Below, piece after piece: positions 38,824 through 51,000 of a DNA stretch of 64,000 nucleotides. Numbering within the stretch: the stretch's first letter is position 1; every line of letters begins with the position of its first letter. The notes under the pieces were generated by a model. It made no database searches. It saw nothing but the letters and a program-made list of their open reading frames with translations, and was not told where the DNA came from. Location of the stretch: NCBI RefSeq assembly GCF_051020985.1, contig NC_135003.1, positions 1,760,001 through 1,824,000 of the forward strand, given 5' to 3'. The position numbers and the translations under genes are program-made. Source of the stretch: Nomia melanderi (Eukaryota > Arthropoda > Insecta > Hymenoptera > Halictidae).

Positions 38824-39464
38824 TGTATAAGAAATTTTATATCAAAAATAGATTTTATCTAGTAACTTGGACAGGCTAACAATGCTGTTCCTGTTGAAGG
38901 TAAAAAAATATCATAAAGGAAATTTTTACGCCATTTAACAGCTCTATCATACTGTTACACATTTTTTATAAATTCTGTTGCAAAATGCAATTGCACTTTT
39001 TTCTTAAATAAAAATCTCTTTTTTCAAAACAGTAATTTTCAAGAGCTACCAGCATTGAAAACTCAAAAATTCTCGAGATATTTTATTTTGAATATTTTCT
39101 GAAAGCACCTTGTTGATACACGAGATAACAAGATAATGACTCCAATATGATAAGTATTCGCACAACACTGAACATTCAAAGTAAAATATCTCGAAGGATC
39201 TTGAGCTTTCAATGATAGTACCTTAAACATTCTTTATGTAACATGACACAAAGAAACAATTAATGTGAAAAGGAAGAGTTTCATTTAAGAAAAAAGTGCA
39301 ATTTCATTTTGCAACTGCATTTATGAAGTAAACTATACAAGCAGTATGATAGACCTATCAAATAGCGTAGCTTCCCTTCTCAATCTTTTTTAACATCTCC
39401 AGTAACAAAGTTATAGCCTGTTTCTGTTATTATCTAGAATCTAGATACATTCTGTGTATACAGG
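38824..39464. repeat. Near-complete palindrome (fold-back element)
   Basis: The two halves are inverted copies of about 250-300 bp meeting near 39140. Shared blocks: CTATCATACTG, GTTGCAAAATG, AATTGCACTTTTTTCTTAAA, CATTGAAA and TCGAGATATTTTA. The outer right side runs into CAGGGCGATTCACGCAAC at 39465, itself typical of an insect transposon end. No protein encoded. Confidence 0.65.
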
Positions 39465-39943
39465 GCGATTCACGCAACTATGACAAGCCATATCTTTTTT
39501 TTTCGTTTGAAGTCAGAAAAAAATGTTACAGGACAGGAATGAATGGTATAACACTCAACATATATTCACGGCCACAGATTTTTTATGCGTGCAGTAGTGC
39601 ACATGCATTTAGCAGTTACACTACTTTTTAAAATTGGAACCTATCTATTTCTTTGGATAAGTCGAATCTTCTCTTCATTTTGCGTAAAAATGCATTATGG
39701 TAACATGGTCGAAAATATATAAATGTATATATATTTATAAGCATCCACAATCTGATTATTTCGAACTGTTTGTATGTCAAATGAAGAACTAAGGAACGAC
39801 ACGTGCGCGAGCACTTAGAAAAGAATGTTTCATAAATATTGCTAGTTCTGATATTTCAAAAACAAATGTAACAAGGCCAGTCCACTGTTTATTCGACCGC
39901 GGCAGCACGATCACGTTAGGTGAAAATGATCGTAGTAGCTGAT

Positions 39944-40045
39944 CGACGTAAGCTGAGAATTCATCTGAATAAACGATGAAAGAAGGTGTGGAGCTTGGTC
40001 GACCAATCTGACCGGTTCAACCGTCCTCGATCCTCCAATCGAATA
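39944..40045 (+). repeat. First copy of a duplicated ~100-bp block upstream of Tat
   Basis: Direct repeat of 41611-41712, sharing ACGTAAGC, ATGAAAGAAGGTGTGGA, GTCGACCAATC and GACCGGTTCA. It lies 1.9 kb before the Tat start codon. It may be a duplicated promoter or leader, or two copies of one transposon fragment. Confidence 0.6.
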
Positions 40046-41610
40046 CTATTTTCGCAATAGTTTACATTTGTTGCGTATTTTCCTGGAGCATGCAACATTA
40101 TTTTCTAAATCATTTTCCATGACGCTGTTTCTTATTGCGTTGAAAATATTGATTACATAAGCAAAAATTTGCAAACTGATTTCATTAGCAACTTGTGATG
40201 TTGGGAGACTTTTTTTTATTCAAATTAATCGTTGACCGTTCACTATAAGATTCTCATGACTGTTTCCCTCTTTTAAAATTGTGATTCTCGAAACAGCGAC
40301 TATAATTAGAATTATATACAGTGTCCCTGAATTTAATAGAAACTAAATCGGTTAACTGGAATTGCTGTAATAAAATTTCTACTAACTGTTGTTGTTATAT
40401 TCAATTTTTTACACCCGGATCAGAAGTGAACACACTCGCAGGTAGTCAATTTTATTTTAAACAATTTGTAGAATAAAAAATTACCAAGTTACACTAAATC
40501 AGGGGTTTATTATTTTTTACACGTGTTCGCTTATGTTTTAGAGTAATAATGTAATTTTTATACTATTACCTATATTACCTACAAAATCTTTCTATATCTT
40601 CGGCTGCATACCGTTTGCATTAATGCATTAATGTTTATAATTTTATCGACGATATTAGAATGATTTTAGTTCGCAAGATTATTACTTTTACATTGATTAA
40701 AATTATCCTCGATTTTCTCTTTTTAGATAAATACGACTTAAAGTACGACTTTAAATTGAAACTGATGTGCAGCAGAAAACATAGAATAATTTAATAAATA
40801 GTAAAACAATTGTACAAATAAAATTGTAAAATCCTTGATTTATAAGAACCTAACAATTTCTTATTTTACACAAAAATAGTATGTGTGTCACTGTATAAAT
40901 ATGACACCATATATTCTTAATTTTATCTTGATGTTAAATTTATTCTTACAACTAAATTCTACTGTAGACATTTTATTTACTAGCATGTTTAGTAATGATA
41001 TGAATTGTATGTACTAATAATTCTACTGTATGTTCTAAGCTAAGGAAATGTATGTTTTCCGTCTATGAACATTAAAAATATACATAAACTATTCAGTTTT
41101 TGGTTACTATTTTTGTAATTTTCGCCAAGAAGTTATAAAAATATCATTACGCGGAAATAAATGTTATATTCTTGTACCATTTGGAATATTTTATGGGAAT
41201 ATACATTTCGTTTACGTACTGTACATTTCGTTTGATCTATACATGTATAAACGAGTGGGTTGAAAATTTTATATATTTACTATACATAATTGTACAGAAA
41301 TATCGAATAAAACAAATCATTAGAAGTTAATATAAATATTGCAATACTTCCAAAGTACTAAAATGTAAATTAAAGAATGAAAATTTCTATTTAACGCCTA
41401 CCTTTGTAAACAAGTTTAGCAAAATATAATTTTTCCACGAAAAGTTCACTGTGTACTTACAAGACTTTATTCCAAACTTTTAACTGATAATTGTATGTTC
41501 CGTGTCGCAGTGAACGTTTTGAAGATACAGTCCCATGAAACACTCGGTATACAATTGTTTCCGTTGCTCTATCAGCAAGACAGCGACAGAGGAAATATCT
41601 CGAGGCTGTT

Positions 41611-41712
41611 TGTCTACGTAAGCAGGGAATCCGTTCAAATTAATTATGAAAGAAGGTGTGGAATCTAGTCGACCAATCCGACCGGTTCATTCGTCCCCCA
41701 ACATCCAGTGGA
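41611..41712 (+). repeat. Second copy of the duplicated block, 235 bp before the Tat start codon
   Basis: Carries ATGAAAGAAGGTGTGGA, a CCAAT motif and GACCGGTTCA in the same order as the copy at 39944-40045. Its place just before Tat, and an initiator-like TCAGTG at 41750, make a promoter role possible; this is inference only. Confidence 0.55.
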
Positions 41713-41946
41713 ACATTTCGATTATTGACGTACCTGAATCGATCTAGTCTCAGTGATGGAGTACCATTTGCGCCAGAACCGTCGTCTTTTGATCTTTCGA
41801 TCTTTTTTTGACACGGCGATAACATTAATAATAACATAGCCCAACTCAGCAAAGATTTGGACTAAAATCGGAGTGATATATTTCCAATTGTGTTCAGAGT
41901 CAAGAGTAGAAATATTTCAAAGAAGTTTAACAGTTCTGGTCCCGAG

Positions 41947-42088
41947 ATGTCCACTCCAACCTTACGCGAACAATGGAACGTGCAAGCATCGGATATCGGC
42001 AGAAGGACGCACAATCCCATACGGTCCATTGTAGAGAACATCGTGGTTGAACCGAATTCTACAAAACCCATGATCTCATTGTCTATCG
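41947..42088 (+). CDS. Tat: Tat coding exon 1
   Basis: Encodes the first 47 residues, from MSTPTLREQWNVQASDI through KPMISLSI, and ends after the first base of a Gly codon at a GTGAG donor. The block NPIRSIVENIVVEPN is characteristic of the start of the aminotransferase fold in this family. Translation upstream of the ATG stays open only to 41866, with no other ATG. Confidence 0.85.
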
Positions 42089-45000
42089 GTGAGATTTGTT
42101 ATTTCTTTACGTTTTTCTTTTGGAAGCTTTGCTCGCATGATACGGGATCCGGCAAAATAACTCGTACAAGCGGGCTTGACATAATTCCTCATTAACGAGA
42201 TAAGAGAAAGTATAGAACAACATTTTTTCGTGTGAGTTTTAGTCTTCGAAAAAACCGAGTTTGAAGATCCTTTGTATATATATGCAGTTACGATTAGCAA
42301 ATGATTCACTGTTGAACGTGTAATGCTGTGTAATATACGACATGTAAGAGTTACTATATTCAAGAAAGAACAAGTGGGTATTGTATCAACAATGTTTCGA
42401 TACACCGTTCACTATTGTGGAAGACTTTATCCACATCAGCCTGTGTCTAACCAGTGTTAACACTGAAACTACCGGATAGGTCAAGATGACCCATTTCAAA
42501 CCTTTTTATAATTCGAATAATCGTAAAATAAAAAGTTTGTTTAATTCCAATAATCTTAAAATAAAATGTTTTTGCAAGGAATTGTAAAATAAATTTGTGC
42601 ATTTGTACAGATACAATGGTAAGAAGATTTTCAAAGTTTAAATAATGTACTCTTCTAATTCTTATAAGAAGCTATAAGTAAATCAATTTAAATGCTCGGT
42701 AGTTTTTTAAATGCATTGTTCATATTAACACTTAATTTTCCAGTGGATTGCGCGAGCTTCTTTTGTGTAACCGCGGACAGCTTTTCATGTTTCGAAAAAC
42801 TTGATCGTTTCGTTAAGATATTTATAGTGTCTTCGACTTATATTGAACAATTTAAATGATTCTTTTGTACTTTTGCTTACTTTTCATTGGAAAATTCATA
42901 TATATGTAAGGATATGGACAAAAAATCACAAGAATTCATTTTTAAAGACGACCACTTGAACATAAAATATTCTGTTACCTTCAGATACCGCATATACCGC
43001 AGAAAACAGAATATTCTGTAACCTGGAGATTAAATATTAATAAAACATTATTGAACAAATATCGAGTTGATCTATCAAGAATCTAGTAACTCCTAAATAT
43101 CATGTAAGTATTATTTTAACTTTTAATTCAATACTCACTGCTAAAAAGTTCAAAGTCCCGGATGTACAGAACAATGATCCTAACAATGTTTGTCAATATG
43201 AAAGTCATACGAGCGTTACTCCTTTTGTAAATAAGTACGAAAACTCCCTATTCCCGGGCATATTTTTGACAATGTCTGAAAAACTAAGGCCGAATGGCGG
43301 TAATCTATATGAAGAAAAGTTGTTCAGAATGATGACCTTGACAACATATTTCAAGGTCATTCAAATAATCGAGGAATCAGTGTTGTAAATAATTACTATA
43401 TTTAATTATTATAGTCCATTTAGTAAAAATATTTAGGATAAAATTTTTATCTACATATAACTACTATCATAAGCATTCTAGGAAAATCAGGTAACCTAAT
43501 CTTTACTTTACAAAATATTCGTATTAATAAGTCTTTGAATTTCCACTGTTGATTATAACCTTCCTACAACTTCTACCTATTAATTTGTAACATTCATTTC
43601 TTGACAAAGATCACCACCGATCGAATTTAGCGTCTGTCAATTATTGTTTCCTCTCAACGGTAGACGATAAGTCGTTTCTTACGGCTGCTTTAAAATGATT
43701 TAATAGATATTACTGTTCAGTAATACTTTTATTTAATTTATTACTATATTTTAGATGTATATATGTGCACTGTAGTTTCAAAATAAATTATCAATTGGTT
43801 TTCCAATTTTAAAAGCCATGCTGCTTGGTAATGAAAAGTACACGAGTAGAATCACTCGATATGTATAACGAAATATGAGCTTCAGCTCTTGCATAACTAT
43901 ATTTTAATACAGTTAATATCTAGCTATTGGCGTAGCTTGGATGGCTGCATAGTCTGTCACGAAGTATTGTATTTTAACTTTTTACATTCTTTATGTGATA
44001 AAGATGAGTACGATTTCTTCAAGGACTACGTCGAGAGTGTTTAGAATATTGAAGATTAACAATAAAAATTATTATTAATAGTGACACAACTTGAAGAATT
44101 TCAAAGTAGCTTTTATCCAATACAAGGATATTATTATGTTTTATTTTTATTGTGTACAACGGTATATTTATAATGGTATGGTTCATTATGTAGAATAATT
44201 AATATAACAATAATAATAACAATAATAATAACAGTAATAACAACAATGATAATAATATTAATAATAATAATTAAGACGACTTGTATTCAGTATTTCTATG
44301 AATGTGCGTTTTAAAAATCCTCTCCGTTAAAATATAGGCACATTTTTTAAGTTATGCCACCATTAATGCCACGTTCCATGATATGCAGAATACTTCCTAA
44401 ATCGTAGTAAATCCGACTGGAGGACTATTTTACAGTAAAAAATAAGTTGATTAAAGCAAATAAAATATTTTCATATAACGCTCCGTTTCTAAGAAAAGCT
44501 TTATTTGAATATCCTCTTAATATCATATTTTGCGTAACATAACTACAAGAAAATGTTTGTCACATGAATTAATTAGGAGGGATGATAATTATTTAAATAA
44601 ATAAATTTTCACATAAAAAACGACAAAAAATTAGCATTAATAATTACAGAGGTTTTATAATTACAACACAGCGGGAATAATACCTGTTCTGTGCACGTCA
44701 TCGTTGATTTTCATAAAATTGACATCTGCTGTAGAAATTGATGTTGTGAACAAGTTTTTGGCTAATACAGTGCGTTTGTTTTAACTCGGAACGCTCAAAT
44801 CTCTGGAAACATACGCACACTATGAAAAAATGCTTTAGACAAAAGTTATATAATTGCGAGTAGCGCATATTTCACTTTCATCCTTTTTAAGTGAAGGTTA
44901 CGTTAATATTTTTAAACTAAACTAAAACCCCATATCTTTTATGATACATTCTTATAGCTGATATTCACACGCTTTTAATGTACTAAAGTTTATTTTTTTC

Positions 45001-48000
45001 ACACAGACCACTTTCAAAATATAAGTTTCGAAAGTTAACGTGCAGCTGACATTAGCCTTACATGTACATATGTGTGTGTGCGTGCACATATAATATATAT
45101 TGTAAGGTTTATGTAAAATAAAAAGGACTTTTCAACAGTTTTATTTATCTATTAGAGTATGTACGTATAACACAAAACCGTACTACTCTTATCGACACGC
45201 TCGCCGACTCTCTCACTCTCTTTTCCACTTCTACACGCACGCTCGCTTCTCTTCAATTCACTAATTTCGAATGCTCTCGCTCGCATTCCTCACTTCGTTT
45301 ATATACTGCTGTCCTACTGAATGTTCTCCTACCACCTATCCTATTTGGGACAATTTTAGTACAGTATAGATCTTACAATATATAATTGTATATTATATGT
45401 TAGATATAAATATAAACAAAATATTCACGCATTAAAGAACATAAACGGGACATCAATCACTGTTATATTTATCACTGGCATCAAATAATAATCAGTTGTT
45501 AAATTCAGGGATACATTTAAACATTAAAACATTAATTAGCTTACATTATTATGTGTTGCTTATTCTTATGTGATTCTTAGTTAATAATTCAATTAACGAA
45601 GCAACGAAATGACGCTGTACACATCAAATATAAACATGCAACGAAGAAAATTCAATTACAATAATTTCAACCTTACCTTCTCAATCGTGGTACCGATGGA
45701 ATATCGAGATTCTTCTCATTAAAATGAGTCCAAACACGATGTAAATCGGTGTAGTTTTATCTATTTGGAGAAAATCAACTTTTAATTTCGTTAATTACAT
45801 TAAGTCGGTAAAACTAGTTCGATTTCCACCGTATTTGGACTCATTTTAATCAGAACAATTAGAGAAATTTACTGGCACTATGTTTGAGGAAGTAAGGTTA
45901 AAATAACTGCAACTGAAACTTTCTTCATTACATGTTCATATTTGACGCGTGCAGCATCGCTTTGAAGTCCCGCGTCTCGATCCTCGATTTGCGACGGACT
46001 GTGTCTATCCCGCTTCCGCTCACTATATCGATTTTCTTGCTTTGTTAGGCTATGCTCCAGTCAATTCCCTTCATCCTCTTTTTTCTACTCGGTTAAATTC
46101 CACTGTTGGGACCCCTGAAATGAAAATTGTGGACTTTAAGCGCGCATTACGGTATATATTTTTAATTTAGTTTTAGTCATTGTTTTGAACCATGGCTCTA
46201 CCTTCAAATAAACTGTACACTTTCTAGCATTCCTTGTCAATCTCCTAACAATATAATTATCATTATTTAGGTGGTGGAAGCTCCAGAGAAAGGGTTAAAA
46301 GCAAAGAAATATTAAGGAACGTATTGTTAACTTTTTTTAAATGTAGAACGAAATATAAAGATTTGAGTATTATGTTTGCAATGTTGTCATCTTGTATAGA
46401 GGCAAACATATTCTGAGAGTTATTCTAATTCATAATCTTATAATCGTGATAATATAATTTAGCGTCAAGTTGAATGTTTAATTCTTTTGTTCTCGCAAGA
46501 TTTTTTGAGGTCTATTGAAAACATCTGTTCAGTAAAATTAACTACGCACAATTACTAGTAATTCCCAAACAAATACAATTTTTATTTATATATTAAATAT
46601 ATTATATTTTATTGAGGTAAAGTTATCCTGATTTTCATTAATATTTTTCTGTGACCATAAGATTTCTTCACAATGTGTCTTTCAGAGAATAATAGTTTCC
46701 TTATTGCGTTTCGAAAATTGAGTTTTTATGAATCTGTTATGTTTTTTTAATTTGAGTCTTGTCTGATAGAACGGTGGATAATTAAATTCACGAACCATTT
46801 CACTTTCGACCTCACTTTTTTCCATGTTAGTCCACATTCTAAAAGAACATGAGCAGTTTTTAGCTCTCTGCATTGCCTTACTCATTTGTTTAAGAGCATA
46901 TTTGATTTCTTCATGCACTTTGTAGCAGTTCCGGTCGATATTTTTAGCCTACTCGGTTGCATGCACAGGAAAACTTCGGTCAACTGTGTCCCGCTCGTAA
47001 CATTTATACTTTAAAATGTTGTTTTCCCATGCACATCAGGCGAGTATTAAAAATGTATATACATTTTGACGTAGAAAAGTGTTAAATTCGGATAAAAATT
47101 GTCTACTGTGCTCTTTTTCTACAATGTTTAACTTTAAAAAATGAGAAAATAAAAGATAATGATGCAAATAATGTTTTCATAATTTGTATTTTAATGTTTA
47201 AAAAAATCATGTTTATTAACCATTACACAAATGACAAGTGTTTTTACCATAGTAATTATACAATCGGTGTTTTGGGTTCTTGATGAATTAGTATGATAGA
47301 TTATTAAAATCAATCTTTAAATTTTGCGTAAATATGCAATTGGATCTAAAAACTTTCTTTGATATACGAAGACTTTCAGCTATATTTCGCCGTTTTATCT
47401 ATAAACGTATCACATCATACGAGTAATATATTTAGACCCATTAGCTACTAAGAGACTAGAGTGCAGATTAAAAATGGTCTGTTCAGACCACAGTTTTGAC
47501 AAGTTAACCATTTAACTATTTCTTACATAATAAGCTAATTATATTATCTGAACCCATAATTAAAATTTGTCTCTAAATCGTAGGAACATCCCTGGACACA
47601 AATTATGATTACAAGTTTTTGACAAATACCAGAATTTGTCTCGATTTACTAACTCAATACGGATTAACATACCACAAACGTCAAGATACAAAACTTACGA
47701 AGGGATTTTCGTATAACAAGTTTAATCCTGTTATCTTTTTTATTTGCTTAGCAGCATTTTGTTTCTTTAGTTTTTTGTATTTAGTCGCCTTCTCTTTCGT
47801 TTCTTTTCATTCCTTTTCGTTTGCAAACTATCAATCATGTATTCCTGAAAGCTTCACAACTGTCATTTATTAATTGTTTTTCATTCGAATTAAATTTGTA
47901 TGCTTTTAAAATTAACCATTTGAATAACGAAATGCGACTAAAATGGATTTTTGCTGCAGTTGTTAAAATGCTCTTCGGTCCGCTTCGAAATATTTATGAG

Positions 48001-51000
48001 GTTACTACGATTCGCGAATACACGCGTCTAACAAGAGACAATTTTATATTCCTAAGCTTTTACTTTAAAGTCAAAGCCGAAACATGTCAAAAATGCAATA
48101 TAGAAGAAAAATTAAGTAACAAGTTGTGTTTTCTGCATTATTAAATTAATTTTGATCCGGACTATAATATGAAATAAATAAAAATAAGTGATATTATTTA
48201 GAAAAGTAACAATAATTTTAAAATCTCCCGAATCATAACCTTGACTACAAAGTACTCAAGGCTATACAATCTATTCCTCCTAATTATATAAATATTATTT
48301 TAAAAACCTTTTTCGTAAAATTAAAAATAGTGGAAATATTTTGAACTACTAAAAATAAATGCAATATGAATGTGTGCGATGTGGCAAATGCAATAAGTTA
48401 AATATATTTATTACCACTTTACCAACAAGGGAACTTTGACGGTGACTCGGAAGTTCCAAGGTTTTGAAACTTTGTAGATTTTATTCGAAATTCTTTTATC
48501 TCAAACCAAGTATGAGAGAATTTCTGTTTGTCCAATGTTGGGTCTTCAGAGAGAGATAATCCTATAAATGGAAATAACTTTTATCATATTTTCCTATACC
48601 TACATCTTTAAAACTATAGTTGATATAAAAACAATTTTTGTAATAAAAATTGAATGTTATTTTCAGGCTTAAAAAATGAGGCTGTTATATAAATCGAACT
48701 TGTTTGTTTAAATTCCGTAAGCGTTTGTTATTTTACACATCGATGTACAATGCGTGTAAAACCCGCATCATTGCAATGTACCTAAAGTAAAAAGCATTTA
48801 TTTTTCCAATATTTTTGAAACGCTACGATTTTTGTAGTGAATACACGCCATGCTGACTAAATGCCATTTTACAATGGTAAAACAATATGTAAATGTATAT
48901 TACAGTCTACAAACATTCACTTCTATTGAAAATTATATAATACATTCTTGTGTTCATGGTCTAATAATAAAGTTTACAAATTTTACGACATAATGTCATC
49001 ATAAATAAGAAATGGAATAATACTATAAATACGATAGGTTAGCACACATACTCATATATAACCGATAACGCATTGCCCAGAGTGCAACAATGAACGTGCA
49101 AGAAGCACGCACCGTACAAAATGATTTAAACACTACATTATTCACCACGTTTAATATATTTAAAATACTTTTTTGCATTTATTTTGCATATCAGTTGATA
49201 AAACAGAAAAATACAAAATATTTTATAACAAGGGTGGTAAGGGAATATTATTTAGAACCATTTTTGAACAAATTTTTACTTTCTTAAATATTTTCTAAAT
49301 GCTGTTTTTTCCTTCTATCAACATAAATCAATTTTTAAGAATCTTACAACGCTGGTAGTCTTTTGTGTAGAGCGCTACAATGAAAGGGTTAAAATCCAAT
49401 CTAATATAAAGTACAGAAGAAAATATGCTTCCTCTACTTTTTATATTATTTACACAATACACGCATACGCATGAAACTTTGTGTACCTTTCACTTTCTGA
49501 ACACAATTATAACGAAGTATAATAAGTAAATAAGTAAATAAATAAATGAGTAAATGAGTAAATGAGTAAATGAGTAAATGAGTAAATGAGTAAATGAGTA
49601 AATGAGTAAATGAGTAAATGAGTAAATGAGTAAACGAGTAAATGAGTATGTAAATAAATAAATATAAATTTTTTTTAGGTTTAGGAAGTTGTTTCGTTTT
49701 GTCGTTGCCAATATTATCAAATACATTTTTTATGTTCAGTACACAAATAGTTTGCATTGTCAACATTCAGTTCGCTCGGTCAAATACAAAGATGTATAAG
49801 AATTTGCAGGTATTGCTTTTATCTTTGAAAGCAATAACATTATTTAAAGATATGTAAAACATGAATCAACATATTCCATTGCCTGTTCTGTGTTCGGCTA
49901 TTATTAATCGTGTCGGAATTACTCTGATAGGGTAATTGGAAGTAGTAAAAGAAATGCTTGAAACAGATACAGATGAAACTTACCCGTTACTGAGTTCCTG
50001 GGATTCGCGAGGAATTTCGTGATACTGGATAATTTCGTGTTTCACGCTTATCGCGACCTGTTCCAGTATAATTAGTTCGAAGCCAGTTCCCTATAATGTC
50101 TTATTTAGAAACGAACCCATGTCGCGAGATTAAAATTCGATTTACATAGATAATTAGTTATGATTTTTTCTTTATAATCGAATTGTTTGTCTTTTGATTC
50201 AAGAAAATAAGAAAGATTATATATATGATGTATGATTAGTATTAGTATATAATTTCTGGAGTGTTAAGTTCTTAATCCACGAATGTCAATCCTTGGATGT
50301 ATTCTGACTTGAACAGTTGTTCAAAATCATGTCCCTAACAACGTAATATTTCAAAATCACGTTATTTTAATAAACTGTTATTATTTTCTGTTAAACAAAC
50401 TGGGTTTCTTTCAGGATAAAACCTATAGATGGAGATTCTTCCTGGAATTTATGCTATAATATTGCAACCGTTTATTTAATTTCTTGTATAATATAATAAA
50501 AAAAGTTTACTGAATTTTTATGACAAATAAGCATTAAAATGGTACTGTAGTAAATATACATGGTTGTAATATTATTTATGGAAATAACATTCTAAGAAAA
50601 ATAGAATTTACACCATGTAATATTATTTGTATATATTTTTAAGGGATTTGTTTACATAATGCTCCTTCAATAAAAGTAGTTCAAGTACTTCAATAGATAC
50701 AACATACAACAAATATTAGTCATGATTAAAGTGATTTTCGAACAGTGTTAATAATTGTTATTTAATCATCTTACTTATATAATTAATAAGTTTCTTACAC
50801 CAAGTTTTATCTCACAGGCGATCCCACAATATTTGGCAACTTGAAACCACCAAAGGAAGTGACAGAAGCTGTTCAAGATAGCCTTCTTTCTGGATTATAT
50901 AATGGATACGCTCCCAGTACAGGTATTATTAATTTGTATTTGAATAATGAATAAAACCTGATTTAATGAATTTTAAATTTCATTCTTGAATGTTCTGATA

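Larger units (their letters stand above)
42089..50817. other. Tat: Tat intron 1
   Basis: 8.7 kb, AT-rich, containing a TTAA element, a palindromic repeat copy, simple repeats and a minisatellite. The reading frames at 46682-46918 (reverse) and 47619-48144 have no recognised domain. Confidence 0.75.

Noticed and set aside
46682..46918. Reverse-strand frame with a protein-like composition (KNCSCSFRMW and a Lys-rich end), considered as a transposase remnant
   Set aside because: No motif of any transposase family was recognised, and stops lie just upstream in the same frame.
47619..48144. Two overlapping frames rich in Phe and Ser
   Set aside because: Composition reflects T-rich DNA; no domain, no good splice sites.
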